6,500 nucleotides of DNA from an uncultured Clostridia bacterium (GTDB taxonomy: Bacteria; Bacillota; Clostridia; Oscillospirales; Acutalibacteraceae). How positions within the stretch are numbered: position 1 is the first letter of the stretch; the number at the start of each line of letters is the position of its first letter. Below the pieces are notes generated by a model that had not been told where the DNA came from, searched no databases, and was given only the letters and a program-made list of their open reading frames with translations. The position numbers were made by a program, and so were the translations under genes. The stretch spans positions 1-6,500 of the forward strand of contig CAMBNE010000060.1 in assembly GCA_945868935.1 (NCBI GenBank). The letters run 5' to 3'. Of the stretch, positions 1 through 4,626 are shown piece after piece.

Positions 1-8
1 TTTTGAGT

Positions 9-27
9 GGACACCGAGTGAGTGTCC
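9..27. other. Hairpin-forming inverted repeat in non-coding left end
   Basis: Arms GGACAC (9-14) and GTGTCC (22-27) flank a 7-nt loop. No T run follows on the plus strand, so it is not a normal terminator for a gene entering from the left. Read on the minus strand, the flank begins GTAGGGACACTC, which recalls the GTAGGG-type palindromic repeats scattered between genes in gut clostridia; that comparison is from memory. The rest of 1-130 is AT-rich. Two plus-strand frames are open from the edge to about 110-116, but neither gives a recognisable protein tail. Confidence 0.35.
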
Positions 28-131
28 CTACACCCGCAACAGAAACCTATGGATTATTTATCCCTGCAATATACTCCAAACTAAAAATAATGTATTTTGC
101 GACAAATTTTAAATAAAATATAAAATAGGTA

Positions 132-160
132 TTGACTTGATAAAATATATATGTTAGAAT
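132..160 (+). promoter_or_regulatory. Sigma-A promoter of the rpmG-secE-nusG operon
   Basis: The -35 is TTGACT (132-137) and the -10 is TAGAAT (155-160), with a 17-nt spacer. A TG at 152-153 makes it an extended -10 promoter. Transcription should start near 167, leaving a leader of roughly 77 nt before rpmG. No other equally good promoter was seen before rplL, so this may feed much of the ribosomal protein cluster. Confidence 0.85.
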
Positions 161-167
161 AGTTGTA

Positions 168-206
168 CCTCTGAAAGGGGCTTATTTTTTTGTGCCCTAT
201 TGAGGG
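168..206 (+). other. Leader of rpmG mRNA with two small hairpins and a U run
   Basis: CCUC (168-171) can pair with GGGG (177-180, one G-U pair), followed shortly by a seven-T run at 185-191. CCCU (195-198) can pair with AGGG (203-206). Both stems are only 4 bp, so a working terminator is doubtful. The leader is structured but matches no RNA family I recognise. Confidence 0.25.
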
Positions 207-243
207 AGGCTAAAATATTCCGAAATAACCGGGAGGTGCCGTT

Positions 244-393
244 ATGAGAGTTAAAATCACATTGGCCTGCACAGAGTGCAAACAGCGTAACTACAACACA
301 ATGAAGAACAAGAAGAACAGTCCCGACAGACTTGAAATGAACAAGTATTGCCGTTTCTGTAAGAAACACACTCTTCACAAGGAAACTAAATAA
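244..393 (+). CDS. rpmG: 50S ribosomal protein L33, zinc-binding form
   Basis: Encodes a 49-residue basic protein of the large ribosomal subunit, located near the tRNA exit site. Four cysteines sit in two CxxC pairs, C9/C12 and C36/C39, which is the zinc-ribbon (C+) form of L33; zinc-independent paralogues lose these residues. Length and the sequence [17 protein letters not shown] are typical of the family. The ATG is set by a strong GGGAGGTG site at 231-238. The gene is first in the operon and lies 12 nt before secE, the usual bacterial order rpmG-secE-nusG. C+ forms are often exchanged for zinc-free copies under zinc starvation by the Zur regulator; whether this genome has a second copy cannot be seen here. 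Confidence 0.96.
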   Translation: MRVKITLACTECKQRNYNTMKNKKNSPDRLEMNKYCRFCKKHTLHKETK

Positions 394-405
394 TGGAGGT
401 ACATC

Positions 406-672
406 ATGGCTGACAATAAGCTTGACGCAAAAAAAGCAGATGTGAAAAAGTCTGCTAAAAAAAGCAAGAAGCCAAATGTGTTCAAAAGGCTTCTTAAGTA
501 CCTCGGCGCATGTAAGGGTGAGCTAAAGAAAATAACCTGGCCGTCAGCGAAAACCACAACAAAGAATTTCGGTATTGTTATTGCCGTAATCGTTGTTATG
601 GGACTTTTCATATTCGCTCTCGACAGAGGCTTGTATGCATTGCTCGGCTTGGTTATGAATACTGCTGCTTAA
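406..672 (+). CDS. secE: Preprotein translocase subunit SecE
   Basis: Essential small subunit of the SecYEG channel that clamps SecY in the cytoplasmic membrane. The 88-residue product has a lysine-rich cytoplasmic N-terminus (about residues 5-31), then the family signature around ELKKITWPSAKTTTKN (39-54), which forms the amphipathic helix lying on the membrane. One transmembrane helix follows at about 56-72, and a short tail ends at 88. This is the single-membrane-helix form found in most bacteria other than the three-helix enterobacterial type. The ATG is preceded by GGAGGT at 395-400. The gene sits between rpmG and nusG, the near-universal location, and is presumably cotranscribed from the promoter at 132-160. 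Confidence 0.96.
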   Translation: MADNKLDAKKADVKKSAKKSKKPNVFKRLLKYLGACKGELKKITWPSAKTTTKNFGIVIAVIVVMGLFIFALDRGLYALLGLVMNTAA

Positions 673-714
673 CCGAGCGTTATTACTTCAGCTTACGAAA
701 GGAAGAAAGTTATA

Positions 715-1242
715 ATGCCGGAAACAGAAGCAAAATGGTATGTTGTACATACCTATTCGGGTTACGAAAACAAGGTTGCCGCTGATTTGAGAACTACAGC
801 GGAGAACAGAAATCTTCAGGATATGATTGTTGACGTCAAGGTTCCTACCGAGATTGTTACAGAAACAGTCGGCGATAAGACCAAAGAGGTTGAAAACAAA
901 ATCTATCCGGGATATGTTTTTGTAAAAATGGTTTATACCGATGAAACATGGTATGTTGTCCGCAATATTCGCGGATGTACCGGATTTGTCGGTCCGGGAT
1001 CAAAACCCGTTCCTCTTACCGATGCAGAAGTTTACAGAATGGGCGTAGAACAGCGCAGCGTTAAGGTTTCTTATTCTGTAGGCGATTCGGTACGTATTAT
1101 TGATGGTCCGCTTGAGGACTTCGTCGGTGTTGTAGAAGAAATTGATGCCGACAAAGACTACGTCCGTGTTACAGTATCTATGTTCGGACGTGAAACTCCG
1201 GTTGAGCTCGAGCTTGCTCAGGCTGAACCGATAGAAGATTAA
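715..1242 (+). CDS. nusG: Transcription termination/antitermination factor NusG
   Basis: Binds RNA polymerase at the clamp, modulates pausing and termination, and in some bacteria bridges to ribosomal protein S10. The 175-residue product starts its NGN domain with WYVVHTYSGYENKVA (8-22) and continues through the conserved YPGYVFVKM stretch (64-72) and RNIRGCTGFVG (82-92). A short linker leads to the C-terminal KOW domain (about 120-155), including VGDSVRIIDGPLEDFVG. Length is normal and no inserted domain is visible. The start is ATG with an AGGAAG-type site at about 700-705. It lies 42 nt after secE. The 113-nt gap before rplK contains hairpins and a putative L1 control element. Confidence 0.97.
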   Translation: MPETEAKWYVVHTYSGYENKVAADLRTTAENRNLQDMIVDVKVPTEIVTETVGDKTKEVENKIYPGYVFVKMVYTDETWYVVRNIRGCTGFVGPGSKPVPLTDAEVYRMGVEQRSVKVSYSVGDSVRIIDGPLEDFVGVVEEIDADKDYVRVTVSMFGRETPVELELAQAEPIED

Positions 1243-1255
1243 TTTAACAATAATC

Positions 1256-1291
1256 AGCCAAATGGCTTTTTATTGGGAACGTTTCGTTCCC
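1256..1291 (+). other. Tandem hairpins at the nusG-rplK junction
   Basis: The first hairpin pairs AGCC (1256-1259) with GGCT (1264-1267) and runs into five Ts at 1267-1271, resembling a very weak terminator. The second pairs GGGAAC (1275-1280) with GTTCCC (1286-1291) around a GTTTC loop. The second ends one base before the putative L1-binding element, so it may stack on it. No promoter was recognised here, so partial readthrough from nusG into rplK is the simplest reading. Confidence 0.4.
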
Positions 1292-1334
1292 TGTGGGAGG
1301 GACCCTACACAGTGGCGTCCCGCAATTTACCACG
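1292..1334 (+). promoter_or_regulatory. Putative L1-binding autoregulatory RNA upstream of rplK
   Basis: Outer stem GUGG (1293-1296) pairs with CCAC (1330-1333), possibly extended by U1292-G1334. An asymmetric internal loop has GA (1297-1298) opposite GCAAUUUA (1322-1329). Inner stem GGGAC (1299-1303) pairs with GUCCC (1317-1321), closed by a 13-nt loop. This is the layout of the L1 site in 23S rRNA helices 76/77, where GGUGGGAGG faces a GA-rich strand ending in CCACC. Repression of the rplK-rplA operon by excess L1 is established in E. coli and mimicry of the rRNA site is a known mechanism. The element ends 7 nt before the rplK ribosome-binding site. Confidence 0.75.
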
Positions 1335-1340
1335 AATTTT

Positions 1341-1347
1341 GGAGGTG
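1341..1347 (+). promoter_or_regulatory. Ribosome-binding site that fixes the rplK start
   Basis: GGAGGTG lies 8 nt before the ATG at 1356. An in-frame GTG at 1293 would add 21 residues (beginning [10 protein letters not shown]) that have no place in L11, and it falls inside the putative L1-binding hairpin. The ATG is therefore the start. Confidence 0.9.
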
Positions 1348-1355
1348 CAAACACA

Positions 1356-1781
1356 ATGGCTCAGAAGGTTGTAGGCTTAATTAAACTACAGATTCCCGCC
1401 GGAAAAGCTACTCCGGCACCGCCTGTTGGTCCGGCACTCGGTCAGCACGGCGTAAACATTGTTGCGTTCACAAAGGATTTTAATGAGCGTACAAAGAATG
1501 ACATCGGTCTTATCATTCCTGTTGTAATTACAGTATATGCCGACCGTTCGTTCACATTCGTTACAAAAACTCCGCCTGCTGCTGTTCTTCTCAAGAAGGC
1601 TTGCGGTATCGAAAGCGGTTCAGGTGTACCGAATAAGACAAAGGTTGCTCAGATTACTAAAGAGCAGATTACTAAAATCGCAGAGCAGAAAATGCCCGAT
1701 CTCAATGCAGGCTCGCTTGACGCAGCAATCAGCATGATTGCCGGCACAGCAAGAAGCATGGGTATTACAGTAGTTGACTAA
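1356..1781 (+). CDS. rplK: 50S ribosomal protein L11
   Basis: Binds the GTPase-associated region of 23S rRNA at the base of the L10-L7/L12 stalk and takes part in factor-dependent GTP hydrolysis and RelA activation. From the ATG the product is 141 residues, the usual size. The N-terminal domain carries the proline-rich signature [20 protein letters not shown] (10-29) followed by QHGVNI. The C-terminal rRNA-binding domain ends with [11 protein letters not shown], the classic L11 ending. The gene is preceded by a putative L1-binding leader and followed after 55 nt by rplA, with a second such element in between. The pair therefore forms the conserved L11-L1 unit, probably under feedback control by L1. 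Confidence 0.97.
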   Translation: MAQKVVGLIKLQIPAGKATPAPPVGPALGQHGVNIVAFTKDFNERTKNDIGLIIPVVITVYADRSFTFVTKTPPAAVLLKKACGIESGSGVPNKTKVAQITKEQITKIAEQKMPDLNAGSLDAAISMIAGTARSMGITVVD

Positions 1782-1789
1782 TTTATCCG

Positions 1790-1817
1790 GGTGGGAGGAA
1801 TTTTCCGATTGACCACC
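1790..1817 (+). promoter_or_regulatory. Second putative L1-binding RNA element, between rplK and rplA
   Basis: Outer stem GGUGG (1790-1794) pairs with CCACC (1813-1817). The internal loop has GA (1795-1796) opposite GAUUGA (1807-1812). Inner stem GGA (1797-1799) pairs with UCC (1804-1806) around an AUUU loop. The 5' strand GGUGGGAGG matches the 5' strand of the L1 site in 23S rRNA helix 76/77. The inner stem is short, so affinity may be lower than at the element before rplK. It ends 7 nt before the GGAGGA ribosome-binding site of rplA (1825-1830), well placed to block initiation when L1 is bound. Confidence 0.72.
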
Positions 1818-1836
1818 TAACAATGGAGGAAGACTG

Positions 1837-2532
1837 ATGAAACACGGTAAGAAATATGTTGACGCTGCAAAGCTCGTTGACAGAACTAAATTATATGATT
1901 CAGGCGAAGCTCTTGATACAGTTATCAAAACTGCAACAGCTAAGTTTGACGAAACCGTTGAGCTTCACGTAAAGCTCGGCGTTGACAGCCGTCACGCTGA
2001 CCAGCAGGTAAGAGGTGCGGTTGTTCTTCCTAACGGTACAGGTAAAAACGTAAGAGTTCTTGCAATCTGTAAGGGCGCTAACGAGGACCTTGCAAAGGAA
2101 GCAGGCGCTGACTATGTAGGCGCAGAGGATATGACTCAGAAGATTCAGCAGGAAAACTGGATGGACTTCGACGTTCTTATTACAACTCCCGACTGTATGG
2201 GTCTTGTAGGTCGTCTTGGTAGAATCCTCGGACCGAGAGGTCTTATGCCTAACCCCAAGGCAGGTACTGTTACTCCTGACATTGCTAAGGCTGTTAAGGA
2301 AGCTAAGGCAGGTAAGATTGAGTACCGTCTTGACAAAACAAACATCATTCACTGCCCCATCGGCAAGGTAAGCTTCGGCACACAGAAGCTTAACGAGAAC
2401 CTCGATGCTCTTATGGATGCTATCGTTAAGGCTAAGCCTGCTGCTGCAAAGGGTCAGTACATTCGTTCAGTTGCCGTTACTTCAACAATGGGACCGAGCG
2501 TAAGATTAAACCCCACAAAGTTTGGAGTTTAA
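1837..2532 (+). CDS. rplA: 50S ribosomal protein L1
   Basis: Forms the mobile L1 stalk that helps release deacylated tRNA from the E site, and in many bacteria represses its own operon by binding an mRNA copy of its rRNA site. The 231-residue product has the normal length and two-domain layout. Domain I consists of about residues 1-67 and 160-231, with domain II between. The signature [20 protein letters not shown] lies at 125-144. The RNA-contacting segment near [18 protein letters not shown] is at 163-180. The start is ATG with GGAGGA at 1825-1830. It follows rplK and precedes a long leader before rplJ. The putative L1 elements at 1292-1334 and 1790-1817 suggest autoregulation of both rplK and rplA. 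Confidence 0.97.
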   Translation: MKHGKKYVDAAKLVDRTKLYDSGEALDTVIKTATAKFDETVELHVKLGVDSRHADQQVRGAVVLPNGTGKNVRVLAICKGANEDLAKEAGADYVGAEDMTQKIQQENWMDFDVLITTPDCMGLVGRLGRILGPRGLMPNPKAGTVTPDIAKAVKEAKAGKIEYRLDKTNIIHCPIGKVSFGTQKLNENLDALMDAIVKAKPAAAKGQYIRSVAVTSTMGPSVRLNPTKFGV

Positions 2533-2550
2533 TTACAAATTAATCTGATA

Positions 2551-2643
2551 TTTACACAATAGTGTGAATATAAATTCGCTGTTCTAAAGACAGCAGGTGC
2601 TTTTAGCATAAAGGGATTTCCCACCTGCCGAGGAAGATGCAAA
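2551..2643 (+). ncRNA. L10-type ribosomal protein leader (L10-binding domain)
   Basis: The first half of the 295-nt gap before rplJ folds into several helices. UUUACAC (2551-2557) pairs with GUGUGAA (2562-2568). GCUGU (2578-2582) can pair with ACAGC (2590-2594); this competes at two bases with a larger helix GCAGGUG (2593-2599) with CACCUGC (2622-2628). Inside the larger helix are small hairpins UGC/GCA (2598-2608) and GGG/CCC (2613-2622). The CCGAGGAAGAUG stretch just 3' of it is the kind of kink-turn-like strand found in L10 leaders. Binding of the L10-(L12)4 complex to such leaders upstream of rplJ is established in E. coli and B. subtilis. Exact helix borders are my drawing. Confidence 0.75.
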
Positions 2644-2672
2644 TTACTATTTTTGTATTTTTGCAGTCGTCC
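2632..2672 (+). promoter_or_regulatory. Candidate antiterminator of the rplJ leader
   Basis: Bases 2632-2643 (GGAAGAUGCAAA) can pair with 2660-2672 (UUUGCAGUCGUCC), giving 11 pairs with one A-G mismatch (2635/2669) and one bulged G (2666). This occupies ten of the eleven bases of the 5' arm of the terminator at 2663-2690, so the two cannot form together. The left strand overlaps the likely L10-binding region, so L10 binding would free the terminator arm. Confidence 0.6.
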
Positions 2673-2696
2673 GAGGCTTCGGGCGGCTGCTTTTTT
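2663..2696 (+). terminator. Intrinsic terminator acting as rplJ attenuator
   Basis: An 11-bp uninterrupted stem pairs 2663-2673 with 2680-2690 (including U-G pairs at 2667/2686 and 2670/2683). It is closed by a 6-nt AGGCUU loop and followed by six Ts at 2691-2696. It lies 131 nt before the rplJ start, inside the leader, so it should attenuate rplJ-rplL transcription rather than simply end the rplA unit. Confidence 0.88.
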
Positions 2697-2721
2697 ACTT
2701 TATAGGAAACGGCTCGTATTC

Positions 2722-2761
2722 GGTTGGACAAAGAAGATTTGATAATATCATCCTGTCAACC
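2722..2761 (+). other. Extra imperfect hairpin between attenuator and rplJ
   Basis: GGUUGGACA (2722-2730) pairs with UGUCAACC (2754-2761) in an 8-bp stem with one bulged G (2727). A small inner hairpin UGAU/AUCA (2740-2743 with 2747-2750) sits on top. No T run follows. The function is unknown; it could belong to the leader or to an RNA-processing site. Confidence 0.45.
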
Positions 2762-2771
2762 AAAATTGCGT

Positions 2772-2791
2772 GTCGAGGCACTCGACTTTTT
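2772..2791 (+). terminator. Small second terminator-like hairpin before rplJ
   Basis: GTCGAG (2772-2777) pairs perfectly with CTCGAC (2781-2786) around a GCA triloop and is followed at once by five Ts (2787-2791). The 6-bp stem is short for an efficient terminator, but the layout is right. It lies 36 nt before the rplJ start. Together with the larger terminator at 2663-2696 it could give two-step attenuation. Confidence 0.45.
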
Positions 2792-2814
2792 ATGAACTGC
2801 GTGATACTTTTTTC

Positions 2815-2821
2815 GGAGGTG
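2815..2821 (+). promoter_or_regulatory. Ribosome-binding site for the TTG start of rplJ
   Basis: GGAGGTG ends 6 nt before TTG at 2828. No ATG or GTG in frame lies near this site, and the protein from TTG begins PSQSVLEQKKAIVAEL, the expected L10 N-terminus. The TTG start is therefore well supported. Confidence 0.88.
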
Positions 2822-2827
2822 AAATAA

Positions 2828-3400
2828 TTGCCAAGTCAAAGTGTTTTAGAGCAGAAGAAAGCAATCGTTGCAGAGCTTTCCGAAAGACTTAAAAACTCTG
2901 TAACAGGTGTTGTTGTATGCTATGAGGGTATCAACACTGAAGACGACACAAAGCTCAGAAAAGAGCTTCGTGAGAACAACATTCAGTACACAGTTGTAAA
3001 GAACACACTTCTTTCACGTGCATGTGACGAGGTTGGTCTTGAGGACTTAAAGCCCGTTCTTGAGGGTACAACAGCTATCGCAACAAGTGACAGCGAATAC
3101 GCTGCCGCAGCAAGAATTCTTTGCAATTACGCAAAGGACCATGACAACTTCAAGGTTAAGTCAGCTTATCTTGACGGTGCTGTTATTGATATGGATACAA
3201 TCACAGCTCTTTCAAAGCTCCCGACAAGAGAAGTTCTTCTTGCAAACGTACTCGGTGCATTCCAGGCACCTATCGCATCCTTTGCACGTGCCGTACAGGC
3301 TATCGTTGACAAGGGCGGTGTAGAAGCTTGCGCAGCTGAAGCTGAAGCAGCTCCTGCAGAAACAGAGGCTCCCGCAGAGGAAGCTCCTGCAGCAGAATAA
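2828..3400 (+). CDS. rplJ: 50S ribosomal protein L10 with an Ala/Glu-rich tail
   Basis: Anchors L7/L12 dimers on the ribosome to form the stalk that recruits translation factors; the L10-L12 complex also represses its own mRNA through the upstream leader. The 190-residue product begins at a TTG. The rRNA-binding globular domain covers about residues 1-130, with the conserved KNTLLSRA at 58-65. The helix that binds L7/L12 follows (about 133-163), around ANVLGAFQAPIASFARAVQAI. Bacterial L10 usually ends near this point; here a tail of about 23 residues (168-190) consists almost only of Ala, Glu and Pro. rplL follows after 50 nt. Expression is likely controlled by the attenuator(s) at 2663-2696 and perhaps 2772-2791. 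Confidence 0.96.
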   Translation: MPSQSVLEQKKAIVAELSERLKNSVTGVVVCYEGINTEDDTKLRKELRENNIQYTVVKNTLLSRACDEVGLEDLKPVLEGTTAIATSDSEYAAAARILCNYAKDHDNFKVKSAYLDGAVIDMDTITALSKLPTREVLLANVLGAFQAPIASFARAVQAIVDKGGVEACAAEAEAAPAETEAPAEEAPAAE

Positions 3401-3450
3401 TCTGCATACTAAATTAAAATTAACTACATTTATATCGGAGGTAAATTAAA

Positions 3451-3828
3451 ATGGCATCAGAAAAAATTACTGCTATTATTGAAGAATTAAAAGGCCTCAC
3501 AGTTCTTGAGCTTTCAGAGCTCGTTCACGCTGTAGAGGATGAATTTGGCGTATCCGCTGCTGCTGCAGTTGCAGTTGCAGGTCCTGCTGCTGACGGCGGC
3601 GCAGCTGCTGCTGAGCAGACTGAGTTCGACGTTGTACTTAAGGGTGCAGGCGGCAACAAGATTGCTGTTATCAAGGTTGTTCGTGAGCTTACAGGTCTTG
3701 GTCTTAAGGAAGCAAAGGCTCTCGTAGACGGCGCTCCCAAGACAGTTAAGGAAGCTGTTTCTAAGGACGACGCTGAAGCTATGAAGGCAAAGCTCGAAGA
3801 GGCTGGCGCAGAAGTAGAATTAAAGTAA
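3451..3828 (+). CDS. rplL: 50S ribosomal protein L7/L12
   Basis: Multicopy stalk protein that contacts EF-Tu, EF-G, IF2 and release factors. The 125-residue product has the N-terminal dimerisation domain that binds L10 (about residues 1-33). An Ala/Gly-rich flexible hinge follows (about 35-55). The globular C-terminal domain (about 57-125) contains the factor-contacting helix in [20 protein letters not shown] (75-94). The start is ATG, with GGAGGT at 3437-3442. It is the last gene of the ribosomal cluster: an 11-bp terminator follows within 21 nt, and rpoB, its usual downstream neighbour, is absent. Confidence 0.98.
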   Translation: MASEKITAIIEELKGLTVLELSELVHAVEDEFGVSAAAAVAVAGPAADGGAAAAEQTEFDVVLKGAGGNKIAVIKVVRELTGLGLKEAKALVDGAPKTVKEAVSKDDAEAMKAKLEEAGAEVELK

Positions 3829-3848
3829 TTCACTTATCCGAAATAATT

Positions 3849-3879
3849 ACGGCTGTCCGTTACGGGCAGCCGTTTTTTT
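3849..3879 (+). terminator. Intrinsic terminator after rplL
   Basis: ACGGCTGTCCG (3849-3859) pairs with CGGGCAGCCGT (3863-3873) in an 11-bp stem with one T-G pair and a TTA triloop; Ts run through 3873-3879. It ends the ribosomal protein operon. On the minus strand the hairpin is followed only by a mixed A/T stretch, so it would be at best a weak terminator for the converging gene at 3894-4439, for which no other terminator was found. Confidence 0.92.
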
Positions 3880-3893
3880 GTTGTACAGACAAC

Positions 3894-4439
3894 TTATTCA
3901 TAGTCAGCTAAAATTTGATATATTTCAACTCTTTTTGTGCCATCAACTGCATAAGCATCAAGAGTAATTGTCTGATTTGAGGGTAAAAAGTATTCATAAA
4001 AACTAGCACTGCCTATGTAGTTATCCAAGACATCATAGCAAAGAACTCTTATGGATATGTAACCAAGATTCTGATTCGATTTATTTGTCACATCACAATA
4101 TATTTTATCACTATATGAGTCGTGTTCTAATTTTATATCAGATAGTTTTAGAGTTTCTTTTGCAATTTGTTTTTCTCTTTCTGTTTCTTGCGTTGAGTTG
4201 CTATTAACGTTTGAGATACTATTATTTGTAAAATTTAATAATAGACTAACGGACATTAAGCATACAAGTATTCCAGAAAGTATTAGATTTGTAATTTGTA
4301 TCCATTTATGCGATTTATTTGTAGTATTAGTTTTTTGGATATTCGCGTAACAATATTCACATACAACGGAGGTCTCTTTTCCATTATTAATTTGAAATGA
4401 ATTTCCTAGTATTTCTTTTCCACAATTAGCACAATACAT
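3894..4439 (-). CDS. Zinc-ribbon membrane protein with FxLYD-like extracytoplasmic domain
   Basis: An uncharacterised 181-residue protein. The N-terminus is a short zinc ribbon with C3/C6 and C27/C30 as paired CxxC ligands. A basic linker (KSHKW, 42-46) precedes one transmembrane helix at about 47-70; the positive-inside rule puts the zinc ribbon in the cytoplasm and residues 71-181 outside. A polar linker (71-93) leads to a beta-rich region (about 96-175). Its pattern, with an IYCDVTNKSNQNL strand pair and a VLCYDVLDNYIGSASFYEYFLPSNQTI core, resembles the FxLYD domain of bacterial surface proteins. The start is ATG with AGAGGGG at 4449-4455. It is transcribed alone from its own promoter, against the ribosomal operon. 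Its sequence is visibly more AT-rich than the ribosomal genes. The domain call is from pattern memory; no function is assigned. Confidence 0.82.
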   Translation of the reverse strand: MYCANCGKEILGNSFQINNGKETSVVCEYCYANIQKTNTTNKSHKWIQITNLILSGILVCLMSVSLLLNFTNNSISNVNSNSTQETEREKQIAKETLKLSDIKLEHDSYSDKIYCDVTNKSNQNLGYISIRVLCYDVLDNYIGSASFYEYFLPSNQTITLDAYAVDGTKRVEIYQILADYE

Positions 4440-4466
4440 AATAAGAACCCCTCTGTTTTTTATTTA

Positions 4467-4495
4467 ATAATAACATTTATTTAATATATTGTCAA
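4467..4495 (-). promoter_or_regulatory. Minus-strand sigma-A promoter of the zinc-ribbon gene
   Basis: Read on the minus strand, -35 TTGACA (4490-4495) and -10 TATTAT (4467-4472) are separated by 17 nt, with TG one base before the -10 (4474-4475), so it is an extended -10 promoter. Transcription should start near 4460, giving a leader of about 20 nt. The -35 lies inside a 13-nt palindrome, ATATTG-T-CAATAT (4486-4498), that could be a repressor site. Confidence 0.8.
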
Positions 4496-4565
4496 TATTC
4501 TACAATTATTTATACAAAAAATATAAGTAATGGATTGCAAGATTTTGGCTTTTAATTCTTATTGT

Positions 4566-4594
4566 TTGACAGCAAAAACTCACAATGATATAAT
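4566..4594 (+). promoter_or_regulatory. Perfect consensus promoter of the right-hand operon
   Basis: TTGACA (4566-4571) and TATAAT (4589-4594) are both exact consensus hexamers with a 17-nt spacer. TG at 4586-4587 adds an extended -10. The start of transcription should be near 4601, about 26 nt before the first TTG codon. It diverges from the minus-strand promoter at 4467-4495, with 70 bp between the two -35 boxes. Confidence 0.88.
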
Positions 4595-4614
4595 TGTACT
4601 GTAAAGATTTTTTT

Positions 4615-4622
4615 GGGAGTGA
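4615..4622 (+). promoter_or_regulatory. Ribosome-binding site that fixes a TTG start
   Basis: GGGAGTGA lies just before TTG at 4627. An earlier in-frame TTG at 4594 overlaps the last base of the -10 box and lies upstream of the expected transcript start, so it cannot be used from this promoter. The 11 residues between are not part of the protein. Confidence 0.85.
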
Positions 4623-4626
4623 TAAT

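Noticed and set aside
1..116. 3' end of an upstream protein-coding gene
   Set aside because: Two plus frames are open to 110-116 but neither resembles a known protein end, and the sequence is AT-rich with an inverted repeat; left uncalled.
154..378. Open frame on the minus strand across the rpmG leader and rpmG
   Set aside because: It runs opposite rpmG and its promoter and has no recognisable domain; rpmG on the plus strand is certain.
673..714. tRNA gene between secE and nusG or around rpmG
   Set aside because: Some bacteria have tRNA-Trp near these genes, but the gaps here (12 and 42 nt) are too short and show no cloverleaf.
1293..1355. N-terminal extension of L11 from the GTG at 1293
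   Set aside because: The 21 extra residues are foreign to L11, the GTG lies inside the L1-type hairpin, and the ATG at 1356 has an ideal GGAGGTG.
1900..2352. Long open frame on the minus strand opposite rplA
   Set aside because: Low-complexity shadow of a conserved coding gene; no ribosome-binding site, promoter or family resemblance.
2533..2577. Separate promoter for rplJ
   Set aside because: TATAAA at 2569-2574 has no -35 at a workable distance (TTTACA at 2551-2556 leaves only 12 nt), so I could not support a promoter.
3525..3833. Open frame on the minus strand opposite rplL, rich in Ser/Ala
   Set aside because: Arises from the Ala-rich codons of L7/L12; no independent signals.
4594..4626. 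Upstream TTG start for the SF0329-like protein
   Set aside because: It overlaps the -10 box and precedes the expected transcript start; the TTG at 4627 has a proper ribosome-binding site.
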